Assembly (NCBI GenBank): GCA_964438735.1
Contig: CAYTLW010000133.1
Span: 1 to 19,790 of the forward strand
Direction of reading: 5' to 3'
DNA length: 19,790 bases
Source of the DNA: CAYTLW01 sp964438735
GTDB taxonomy: Bacteria > Myxococcota_A > UBA9042
Both the position numbers and the translations under genes were made by a program. Numbering within the stretch: position 1 is the stretch's first letter; the number at the start of each line of letters is the position of its first letter. A model generated the notes under the pieces. It worked only from the letters and a program-made list of their open reading frames with translations, ran no database searches and was not told where the DNA came from. Shown piece by piece: positions 6,977 through 14,288 of this stretch.

Positions 6977-9562
6977 TCAGGCCAATGTCACAACTGTCGA
7001 GCCGCTGCTCTCGGCGGCCGGGACCAGCGCCAGTTGGCCATCCGCCACCAGCACGCCCATTCTGGAGCCGGCTTTCAGTTCGCCGCTCAGCACGCGTTCG
7101 GTGAGGAAGCCTTCGACCAGCTCTTCGACCCGCGTCCGCAGCGGCCGTGCGCCCAAGGCGGGATCCACGCCGCCGGTTCCCACGACCAGGTCGACGACTG
7201 TGTCGTCGAAAGAGACTTCGATCAGCCGGCTCTCGTAGAGCGTGGCGGCGCTGTTATCCAACAGGCGGCGGACGATCTCGGCGCCAGCGGAGTCCTTGAG
7301 TGGGTGGAAGAGCACCGGATCGTCAATGCGACCCCAGAACTCGGCCGGCAGCACCTTGCGCACGCGCTCGAAGACCGCCTGCTCCAACTCCGCCCCCGGC
7401 GCCTGGACCTGCGCCGGCGCACCGAAGCCGATCTGTCGGGGACCGCTGCCCGCCATCAGGGGCTCGGCGCCCTGCGAGGTGGTCATGACGATGATGCTGT
7501 TGCGCATGTCCAGCTGCTGGCCGTGATTGTCGACGATGCGCCCCGAGTCGAGGATCTGCTGCACCAATGAGATCACCTCTGGCGCCGCGCGATCGATGTC
7601 GTCGAAGAGCAACACCCGGTAGGGCCGCTTGTGCATGGCTTCGGAGAGCAGACCGTGTTGCTGGTGGCCAACGTATCCGGGCGGTGAACCCACCAGGCGA
7701 GCCGCGCTATGGGACTCGGTGAATTCCGTCATGTCGAAGCGCACCAGGGCGTCATCGACCATGAATAAGGCCTCAGCGAGCGCTGCGGCGGTGACCGTCT
7801 TGCCGGTGCCCGGCGGCCCGGCGAACATGAACGAGGCCAGCGGTCTGTCGCCCGCAAAGCCGGCGTAGTTGCGCTGCACGCGCTTGGCGATGCGGGCCAT
7901 GGCCGCATCCTGTCCAACGATCCGTTTGCCAAGGTCGGCCGCGAGATTGCGAATCCGGCTTCGCTCGTCAGCGAGCAGTCGATCCATGGGCACGCGGGTC
8001 AGGGTATGTACGGCGCGCGCCACGTCATCGCTGCCAACGCGCTTCTTGCCCTGCCGTTTGGCCTGCGCGCCGGCTCGGTCCAATACCGCAATCGCCTTGC
8101 CGGGCAGGCAACGATCGGTCACGAAGCGTTTGGACAAGTGCACCGCGGAGACGATGGCTTCATGGCTGAAGGGCAGGCCGTGATGACGGGCATACAGGGG
8201 GGCGATGCCGCTGAGTATTGCGCACGCTTCCTCGACACCCGGCTCCGGCACTTCGACGAGCTGCAGCCGGCGCTCCATGGCCGGATCCTTCTCGATGTGC
8301 TGGCGGTATTCCGCCCGGGTCGTAGCGCCGATCAAGGGAAACTGGCCGCGTGCCAGGGCGGTCTTGAGATCGTTCGCGGCGTCCAGCGGACCGTCTCCGG
8401 CCCCGGCGCCCATGAGCGTATGGATCTCGTCGATGAAGACGATGATTCGGCCAGCGCCGGCGGCCACCTCCTCGCGCAGACGACCCATGCGCTCGGAGAA
8501 TGCGCCGCGAAAAGAGGTCCCTGCCAACAGAGACGCCACCTGCAGCTCAACGATCACCGCCTCGCCCAGGTGGCCGAACAGATCCGTGCGCCCGGCGATC
8601 TTGGCCGCAAGCCCCTCGGCGATGGCAGTCTTGCCGACCCCCGCCTCGCCGACCAGGCAGGGGTTGTTGGTCTCGCGCATGAGCAGCACATCGATGACGG
8701 CATCCACCAGGTCGTCTCGACCGATCAGTGGCGTGATCTCGCCCGCGAGGCCGGCGCGGGTCAGGTCGCGGCCGAGTTCGCAAAGGGTGGGGAACTTCTC
8801 CGGGTCCAAATGGAAGATCCGGCCCTGGCGGTCGTCCGATTTGGCATCGACCGTAGCGGATGGCGCCTTCGTCGCCGGAGCGGGCGCGGGTTTCTTCACG
8901 GGTGCAGGATTCTGCGGGCGGGGCGGGCGCGGCTGGCGCTCCACCGTCGCCTGGCGTCCTGTCTTGGACAGGCGACGCAACGCCCTATCCGTCATGTCGA
9001 CGTCCGGCGAGCGCTCGCGCGGCACGCGGCGCGGCGGTCCCTCGGCGTCCGGGGCAGCGGGGGGTTCCACGACGACGGCCGGGCGTCCGCTGGCCGACGG
9101 ACGTTGCCGCTCATCCAGCTGGATGGCCCGCAATCGAGTGGAGCTGGCCCGGTCGATTCCCTGCGTCAACTGGCCGATCACGTGGGCGCGTAGCTCCGGC
9201 AGGTTCACACCGGCGCGGCGCAGTACGCGAGAGGCGTGGCCGCTGCGGACACGGAGCAGGCTGGCCAGCAGGATGGTCGAATCGACCTCATCCGCCTGCG
9301 AACTGTCGACCAGCAATTGCGCGTTCTCCTGCACCTGGATCAGTACACCTGGAGACTCCGCGCGCCGCGGGGCTGCCTTGTAGGTGCGCAGAACCCGCTG
9401 GTCGTCCACGCCCCTCTCATGAAGGGCGTCGCGCGCCGTGCACGGGGTGACGTAGATGGCAAGAAGGTAATGGACCGAGGTGAGGGGTTGCCCTGCCATG
9501 CGGGCCATGTCTTCAGCATGGGCAACGATGGTCCGGACTTCCGGCGCCAACCTGTGCCACAT
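6977..9562 (-). CDS. ClpA-like double AAA+ unfoldase with long linker
   Basis: An 861-residue Clp/Hsp100 ATPase. Order: Clp N-domain repeats (about 1-135), a Pro/Arg/Lys-rich linker (about 150-245), AAA1 with Walker A GEAGVGKT (305-312), pore-loop GTSFRG (349-353 region), Walker B FIDE (376-379) and Arg finger ERR (430-432), then AAA2 with Walker A GPPGTGKT (582-589), pore loop GYVG (629-632) and sensor-2 GARPL (804-808). No coiled middle domain separates the rings, as in ClpA and unlike ClpB. A QIGFG loop (710-714) sits where ClpA carries the tripeptide that docks ClpP. AAA2 Walker B reads FDDID, with Asp655 replacing the usual catalytic Glu, and the sensor-1 Asn appears as Ser696. The ATG at 9562 follows GGAGG; a GTG at 9580 is less likely. 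Confidence 0.92.
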   Translation of the reverse strand: MWHRLAPEVRTIVAHAEDMARMAGQPLTSVHYLLAIYVTPCTARDALHERGVDDQRVLRTYKAAPRRAESPGVLIQVQENAQLLVDSSQADEVDSTILLASLLRVRSGHASRVLRRAGVNLPELRAHVIGQLTQGIDRASSTRLRAIQLDERQRPSASGRPAVVVEPPAAPDAEGPPRRVPRERSPDVDMTDRALRRLSKTGRQATVERQPRPPRPQNPAPVKKPAPAPATKAPSATVDAKSDDRQGRIFHLDPEKFPTLCELGRDLTRAGLAGEITPLIGRDDLVDAVIDVLLMRETNNPCLVGEAGVGKTAIAEGLAAKIAGRTDLFGHLGEAVIVELQVASLLAGTSFRGAFSERMGRLREEVAAGAGRIIVFIDEIHTLMGAGAGDGPLDAANDLKTALARGQFPLIGATTRAEYRQHIEKDPAMERRLQLVEVPEPGVEEACAILSGIAPLYARHHGLPFSHEAIVSAVHLSKRFVTDRCLPGKAIAVLDRAGAQAKRQGKKRVGSDDVARAVHTLTRVPMDRLLADERSRIRNLAADLGKRIVGQDAAMARIAKRVQRNYAGFAGDRPLASFMFAGPPGTGKTVTAAALAEALFMVDDALVRFDMTEFTESHSAARLVGSPPGYVGHQQHGLLSEAMHKRPYRVLLFDDIDRAAPEVISLVQQILDSGRIVDNHGQQLDMRNSIIVMTTSQGAEPLMAGSGPRQIGFGAPAQVQAPGAELEQAVFERVRKVLPAEFWGRIDDPVLFHPLKDSAGAEIVRRLLDNSAATLYESRLIEVSFDDTVVDLVVGTGGVDPALGARPLRTRVEELVEGFLTERVLSGELKAGSRMGVLVADGQLALVPAAESSGSTVVTLA

Positions 9563-9607
9563 GCCCGCCTCCGATCGCACGGCCGGGCGCTGGTACCGGC
9601 TGCAGAC

Positions 9608-9622
9608 TCCCCGTATCGGGGA
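9608..9622. promoter_or_regulatory. Inverted repeat upstream of the clp gene
   Basis: TCCCCG-TAT-CGGGGA is a perfect six-base inverted repeat with a three-base spacer, about 46 bases upstream of the ATG at 9562. It is a plausible operator or leader hairpin. No convincing sigma-70 or sigma-32 promoter was identified beside it. Confidence 0.3.
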
Positions 9623-9795
9623 TGGGCCAAGATGACGTGTCCTGCGTCTTTTTGAAAGCCCTCATCGGGCCATTTGGGAGCGATCTTCGACCCAGGTCGG
9701 GAATGCAGACACTCAAAAAGAAGCCGGGGGGGGGTGGGACCCCCCCCCGCCCCGGGGAGGCGCGGGGGGGGGGCCGTTTGTTGGGGGGGCCGTTT

Positions 9796-9805
9796 NNNNN
9801 NNNNN
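9796..9805. other. Assembly gap of ten N
   Basis: Ten unspecified bases flanked by runs of up to ten G or C on both sides. This pattern is usual where two contigs were scaffolded and the contig ends are error-rich. True distance and adjacency of the two halves are unknown. Confidence 0.98.
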
Positions 9806-10256
9806 TTTTTGGGTGTGTGCTCCCCCCCTGGTGGTTATGCCCCACAATAAAAACCCGCGGGGGGGTTGTCCACCCCCCCGCCGGCCCTGATTCGAGAGTG
9901 AGAGTCAGACTTTGGAAGGGGTCACGTTTGTTTCGCTCGCAGCCCGCGAAGGCGTTCGTCTGGCACACTCCCTAACAATGGGCCGACGACAACACGAGAC
10001 GACTCCGCGCGACCATGGGACACCTACGGCTCGAGGCCGTGAGTGGTATGGAAGATGGTACGTGGGGTACATCATAGAAGTCATAGGGATGCTGCTCACT
10101 CTTGTAGCCCCTTAAAAACGCAAGAAACATGCCGGCGCCGCTTAAGTGCGCAAATTGGCTTGAATTCCTATGCCTATGCGACCTTCGTAGCAACCGGCGC
10201 ATGTCTGAACATGGGCGCAAAACTCGCGGACTGTCTCATTTAGATGCACACGCGTG

Positions 10257-11231
10257 TCAAAACGAGGCATCCACCTCTGCTGCGGGTCGGGAAGTGGGCA
10301 TCGCTCGCCAAACGACGATGCGCACATGGCCCGCCTGCTCGACGGAGACCCGAGCCCGTGGGCCGACTGTGACCATCTCGCCATCGATGGCGACCACGTC
10401 TTCGTCCTCGCCATTGATCCACGAAAGGCGATGGTGAAGCCCGTAGTGCATCCGCGGTCCGGCGGGCATGTAACCGCGAATCATCGCCAACATCGACGCC
10501 TGTGTGGCGTATGCACCCAGATCGCTGAGCGCTGCATGGAATCCATCACGCGAAACCGCCCGCACACCGGGGAAGGGCCGAATGCCGACGAAGAAGCCGG
10601 GCAGTGGGCTGAGAATGCCGGCGGTCATCGAGGGCATATCGAGGAATCCATCGTCCAACTCGAAGGGGCCCGGCAAACGCCGAAAGCGGTCGCCGGCCAG
10701 CTGTTGCAGCGCCAGACGAACAAGCAACTCCGCCACCGCGGGCGGTCCTGCGCGCGCGCTCTCGTCGTAATCCCGGTGGGTCCGGGCGACTGCGCCGAGA
10801 CTGACCGTCACGCCGACGCGATCTGGTTGACCATCCACCGCAAGTCGCAGCACCGGCATCAGGTGCAGCCGTCGGACGCCACGTGTCCAAGCGTGCAGGA
10901 TCCGCGGGGCCAGCACTTCCGGCCGTCGCAGACCCACCAATGCGCGGGCCGTGGTGTTGATATCTCCGGCCGGCAGGACGAGCAGGGGCGGCACCTGATC
11001 CAGGCGACCGGCCGCATCCAGGCGGGTCAGCAGATTGAGCAGCGTGCCGTCGCCCCCCGCCACCACCAACAACTCGGTGCGGCGCTCCTCAAGGGTGGAG
11101 ATCAGGGCGTCGACGTCGTCTTCTGAATCGCTGACCACCAGGCGCATTCTGGGCGAGGAACCGGCCAGAGCGTGGGCGATCTCGGCCCCGTGCGAGCGAC
11201 AGGCAGAAGGGTTGATGAGAGCGACGATCAT
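10257..11231 (-). CDS. Lipid kinase of the diacylglycerol kinase catalytic-domain family
   Basis: A 324-residue protein with the DAGK/YegS/LCB5 fold, which phosphorylates lipid hydroxyls such as diacylglycerol, sphingoid bases or related lipids with ATP. The nucleotide-binding GGDGT is at 59-63, preceded by LLVVA. The second glycine-rich motif reads PAGDINTTAR (87-96), where many relatives have GT-x-ND; Asp90 replaces the usual Thr. The C-terminal beta domain contains the conserved AIDGE (281-285). It has no signal peptide or membrane helix, so a peripheral cytoplasmic location is likely. The ATG at 11231 is preferred to the adjacent TTG at 11234; the ribosome binding site is weak. A good promoter lies upstream. 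The exact substrate cannot be told from sequence. Confidence 0.88.
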   Translation of the reverse strand: MIVALINPSACRSHGAEIAHALAGSSPRMRLVVSDSEDDVDALISTLEERRTELLVVAGGDGTLLNLLTRLDAAGRLDQVPPLLVLPAGDINTTARALVGLRRPEVLAPRILHAWTRGVRRLHLMPVLRLAVDGQPDRVGVTVSLGAVARTHRDYDESARAGPPAVAELLVRLALQQLAGDRFRRLPGPFELDDGFLDMPSMTAGILSPLPGFFVGIRPFPGVRAVSRDGFHAALSDLGAYATQASMLAMIRGYMPAGPRMHYGLHHRLSWINGEDEDVVAIDGEMVTVGPRARVSVEQAGHVRIVVWRAMPTSRPAAEVDASF

Positions 11232-11304
11232 CAATGGCGCCAGGCGCTGAAGGGATCGGCCAGTGCACCGGGGACCGCCCAGCCGGAACCCGGACTGTGG
11301 CCGA

Positions 11305-11334
11305 TTTATCCAACGGCGCCGAAAGGCTTGTCAA
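11305..11334 (-). promoter_or_regulatory. Sigma-70-type promoter of the lipid kinase
   Basis: On the minus strand a perfect TTGACA (11334-11329) is followed after 18 bases by GATAAA (11310-11305), which matches the -10 consensus at four of six positions. The start of transcription would be near 11298, giving a leader of about 67 bases before the ATG at 11231. Its presence argues that the + strand gene starts downstream of here. Confidence 0.6.
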
Positions 11335-11399
11335 ATGCGCCCCGCCAGTCGCAGGCTGGAGCTGGCAGGGCGTATCCGCTCGCCGACCAGGGGGCGGAG

Positions 11400-11900
11400 T
11401 TGCACGATCTCATCGATGAGGACCTGGATTTCCTGAACGATGGCGGGCCCGATGCCTCGGCCGGTCCCGCTGCGCTGAACGCCGCGCTGGAGCGCTGGCG
11501 ACCCGAGATTCTGTCCTGGTCCGCCGCTGCAGGCGCCGCCCGGAGCCCGGAGACGCCGCGAGCCCGGGGGCCCAAGGGCCGTTTGCTCTGGCAACAGGAG
11601 ATGAATCTGCACGTTCGACATCTTCACCAGGCCATGGTCGCGGACGGCACGGAGTCGCTGGGCGTGTATGCGACCTGGGCCCGTCGACGCCACGAAGCCG
11701 GACAGATGCAAGCGCAAAGCATGGAGCGTACGCTCGCGATCCTGTGTGAAGGGCTGGCGCGGCACCTGGAGGCGGCGCACGCGCAGACGCTTGTGCAGGC
11801 TTTGACTGGAGCGTTTGACATCGAGGCGCCGCCGCACGTCGCAGAGTACCTGGGATTGGGGCGGCATTCGGCCAAGGCGGGACCTGTCACGCGGGGTTGA
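11400..11900 (+). CDS. Unrecognised helical protein
   Basis: A 166-residue protein of unknown family. It opens with an acidic stretch (LHDLIDEDLDFLND), then an Ala-rich helix, a short Pro/Arg/Gly-rich loop (about 40-60), and two long helices containing EMNLHVRHLHQAM and the QAQSMERTLAILCEGLARHLEAAHAQ region, ending in a short GL-rich tail. No signal peptide, membrane segment or metal motif was seen. The start is uncertain: TTG at 11400 has AGGGGGCGGAG upstream, while the open frame runs back to a GTG at 11172 and includes a TTG at 11328. I prefer 11400 because the region before it carries the lipid-kinase promoter on the other strand. It is divergent from that kinase, so a shared regulatory region is possible. 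Confidence 0.6.
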   Translation: MHDLIDEDLDFLNDGGPDASAGPAALNAALERWRPEILSWSAAAGAARSPETPRARGPKGRLLWQQEMNLHVRHLHQAMVADGTESLGVYATWARRRHEAGQMQAQSMERTLAILCEGLARHLEAAHAQTLVQALTGAFDIEAPPHVAEYLGLGRHSAKAGPVTRG

Positions 11901-12062
11901 GGCGGCGATCGCGAGGGCGTTATGAAGATCGCAACGGCTGGTCGCGCGTCCGTGCTCCAGACCGCTGCCGCGATCGTGAGCCCGCGGGGCAAGCGATGGC
12001 TGCGGCGTTCGACAGGGCGGTGCCGGGACCCCGCCGCCGCCCCCAGGTTTCGCCGATCGGCG

Positions 12063-12095
12063 TTGCCTTGGTCGCAGTTTCGCGCTAGTTTCGCG
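12063..12095 (+). promoter_or_regulatory. Candidate promoter with tandem AGTTTCGCG repeat, agmX-like gene
   Basis: TTGCCT (12063-12068), 17 bases, TAGTTT (12086-12091) form a weak sigma-70-like site about 40 bases before the ATG at 12131. AGTTTCGCG occurs at 12076-12084 and again at 12087-12095, an 11-base period close to one DNA turn, so a regulator could bind both on one face across the -10. Confidence 0.35.
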
Positions 12096-12130
12096 GCCCT
12101 TGAATTAGAGCCAGGGACAGGTACGACCCG

Positions 12131-14233
12131 ATGAAGATCTCATGTCCAGCTTGCAATGCCCGGTACCGGATTCCGGACGACAGGGTCAAAGGCAAGAACC
12201 GCATCTTCAAGGTCAAGTGCAAGCGTTGCGGTAGCACCGTTCGCGTTCGCGGCCTCGCCACGGATGGCGACCTCGGCCGCCAGACCATGCCTTTCAACCT
12301 TCAGATGCCCGAGCCGGCCGCAGCCACGCCCCAGCGGGTGTGGTTTGTGGGTATTGACGGCAAACAGGTCGGTCCGCTGACCGAGCAGGAGGTGATCGAG
12401 CACATCGGCGCCGCCCGCCTCGGACCGGATGACCTCATGTGGCGCAAGGGATTCAGCGCCTGGACGCCCGTGCGCGAGGTCGCGCCCTTCCACGACCTGG
12501 TCGCCGCTTCTGCGCCGAGCGTGGCGCAGCCCGCCGGCAAGAAGCACCGGCCACGGCGCGCGCAGACGCTGGAACTCAGCGCCTCGATGATCGAGCTGCT
12601 GGTCAAGCTCGACGAACGCACCGACCACGGCGCCGACGCCGACGCACCCGCCGACGGCTCACAGCCGCCCGAGCTGCCCGACGGCGAGCCCGCCGCTGAG
12701 GCCGAGGCCCTACCGCCGCTCGCAGAAGAGACCGCGCCGCCGATTCCGGACGACGAGGACGTCGCCGCAGAGGCAGCTGCAGCTACCGAGGCCATCACAG
12801 CGCCGCCCGTACAGGACGCCGACGAGCAGCCCCCTGTGGTGCCCGTCGCGGCCAAGGTCGAGGCGACGCCGGATACGGCCGACGCCGCCGTGGACAAGGC
12901 GTTGGACGTGGCCACCGACCGGTCGGCCGGCAAGGTCAGCCTGCCCGGTCAGGCAGCGGTCGAGGCCAAGAAGGGCAAGAGCAAGAAGGGCAAGCGCGGC
13001 AAACGCGGCCGGGCCAGCAAGCGAAAGACGCCGGCGGCCGATGACCGGGCAGCGCTGGGTTCGTCCGCGTCTCCCAGCGGCAAGATCGCCAGCCTGTCCA
13101 GCAGCGCCCGCCCCGCCGCCAAACCCGATCGGAAGAAGAAGGCGGCCGTCAAGCCTGCCGCCGCCGCACGACCGGGCGCTGCCAAGCGCAAAGGCCCGCC
13201 GCCCAAGAAGAAGAAGAAGGGTGGCGCCGGTTGGTTCATCGCCCTGCTGATCGTCGCAGCCATCGTCGCTGTCGGCATCTACATGGGCAAAAAGGTGTGG
13301 GATAACCGATCGCCCACCCGCGTGCCTCCACAGGAAGTGGCGGCTGCCCCGACGGCACCGGCTGAGACGCCGGCGCCAGAGGTGGAGACCCCGCCGATCC
13401 CCGAGCCCACGCCACCGCCGGCCGTCGATGCCGGCGCGCCAACCGCACCGGATGCCGGGGCGACGGGCGGTGATGCCACCAGCGAGATGGCCGCGGATGC
13501 GGGCGTGAGCACGGCGGATGGGGGCTCAGCCCCGCAACCTGATGCCGGCAGCGTCGCAGCCGACAACCCGGCAGAGGCCGAAGCTGCGCCCGAGGTGGCC
13601 AAGGACGAGCCAAAGTCCAAGCGAAGTTCGTCTGACGACGCAGAGCGCCGACGCGCGCGCCGTGAGGCGCGTAGTGCCACCCCATATTCGAAGCCGATCA
13701 AGGTAGAGCCGCCGCCGCCGGCCAAGAAGAAGGAGATCGACGATATCGACCGACTCCTGGCCCAGGCGAAGAATCGCTCCAAGCCCCAGCCCAAGGCCAA
13801 AGCCCCGCCACCGCCGCCGCCACCGCCGCCGCCGGTCAAGAAGAAGAAGGCGCCCAGCATGGACGACATCGATCGGCTGCTTGCGGACGAGAAGAAGAAG
13901 AAGAAGGCGCCCCCGCCGCCGCCCGCCGCGCCACCGAAGGCTCCTGTCGCCAAGGGCGGCCTGACCAAAAAGCAGGTCAACGCGGTCGCCGCCGGTGCGC
14001 GCTCCAAGATCATGCGTTGCTACTTCATGCACGCAGACGTGGACGGCAGTGAGACCCTCAAGGTCGAGTTGCGGATCGGTGGCGACGGCCACGTGATCAG
14101 CGCGCGGGTCCGCGGCAAGCACTCCAGCGATCAGGTCGGTTCGTGCGTAACGAGTGTGGTCAAGAAGTTGCGCTTCCCGCGCAGCGGTGGCGCCTCGTCC
14201 AAGCACCAGGTGCGCTATACCGTCGGTGGTTGA
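12131..14233 (+). CDS. AgmX/GltJ-like protein: zinc ribbon, GYF, membrane helix, TonB-like tail
   Basis: A 700-residue envelope-spanning protein. Order: MJ0042-type zinc ribbon with Cys5, Cys8, Cys30, Cys33; GYF_2-type domain (about 70-121) with VWFVGIDGKQVGPLT and MWRKGFSAW; an acidic Ala/Pro linker (160-265); a Lys-rich tract (279-365); one membrane helix (about 367-386); a Pro/Ala/Asp linker with DAG repeats; a motif DDIDRLLA at 537-544 and again at 578-585, separated by Lys-rich and poly-Pro stretches; and a C-terminal AgmX/PglI-type domain (about 609-700) with Cys630 and Cys672, a likely disulfide. The Lys-rich side places the N-terminus in the cytoplasm and the tail in the periplasm. 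In Myxococcus the GltJ protein of this architecture links MglA to the gliding machinery. No other motility gene is in the window, so that role is only inferred. Confidence 0.85.
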   Translation: MKISCPACNARYRIPDDRVKGKNRIFKVKCKRCGSTVRVRGLATDGDLGRQTMPFNLQMPEPAAATPQRVWFVGIDGKQVGPLTEQEVIEHIGAARLGPDDLMWRKGFSAWTPVREVAPFHDLVAASAPSVAQPAGKKHRPRRAQTLELSASMIELLVKLDERTDHGADADAPADGSQPPELPDGEPAAEAEALPPLAEETAPPIPDDEDVAAEAAAATEAITAPPVQDADEQPPVVPVAAKVEATPDTADAAVDKALDVATDRSAGKVSLPGQAAVEAKKGKSKKGKRGKRGRASKRKTPAADDRAALGSSASPSGKIASLSSSARPAAKPDRKKKAAVKPAAAARPGAAKRKGPPPKKKKKGGAGWFIALLIVAAIVAVGIYMGKKVWDNRSPTRVPPQEVAAAPTAPAETPAPEVETPPIPEPTPPPAVDAGAPTAPDAGATGGDATSEMAADAGVSTADGGSAPQPDAGSVAADNPAEAEAAPEVAKDEPKSKRSSSDDAERRRARREARSATPYSKPIKVEPPPPAKKKEIDDIDRLLAQAKNRSKPQPKAKAPPPPPPPPPPVKKKKAPSMDDIDRLLADEKKKKKAPPPPPAAPPKAPVAKGGLTKKQVNAVAAGARSKIMRCYFMHADVDGSETLKVELRIGGDGHVISARVRGKHSSDQVGSCVTSVVKKLRFPRSGGASSKHQVRYTVGG

Positions 14234-14288
14234 GTTGCCGCCGGCAGCCCCACAACGCGATCGGCTGAACCCGGCCATCGGAGGCTAA

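Larger units (their letters stand above)
9563..10256. other. Gene-free region with assembly join
   Basis: About 690 bases upstream of the clp gene and downstream of the lipid kinase, both on the minus strand. 9563-9715 looks like ordinary leader DNA. 9720-9890 consists of long G and C runs around the N gap and is not trustworthy. 9890-10256 is visibly less GC-rich than the rest, with TAAAAAC and AATTGGCTTGAATTCC stretches. A 67-codon frame at 9912-10115 ends in a hydrophobic stretch but has no supporting context. I found no tRNA, rRNA, CRISPR or recognisable ncRNA here. Confidence 0.6.

Noticed and set aside
8006..9193. Long open frames antisense to the clp gene
   Set aside because: They lie opposite motif-rich AAA+ coding sequence and arise from GC-rich codon bias.
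9720..9890. G-quadruplex or palindromic regulatory element from the G and C runs
   Set aside because: The runs surround an N gap and are best read as contig-end errors.
9912..10115. 67-codon + strand frame ending in a hydrophobic stretch
   Set aside because: No ribosome binding site, no recognisable fold, and it begins next to unreliable sequence.
11172..11399. N-terminal extension of the unknown + strand protein
   Set aside because: It overlaps the lipid kinase start and covers its promoter; no good ribosome binding site supports the GTG at 11172 or the TTG at 11328.
11922..12134. 70-codon frame before the AgmX-like gene
   Set aside because: Arg/Ala/Ser-rich with no domain, and it overlaps the candidate promoter and tandem repeat.
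13279..14013. Antisense frame in the AgmX-like gene rich in Gly, Phe and Ser
   Set aside because: It is the complement of the Pro/Lys low-complexity region and has no independent support.
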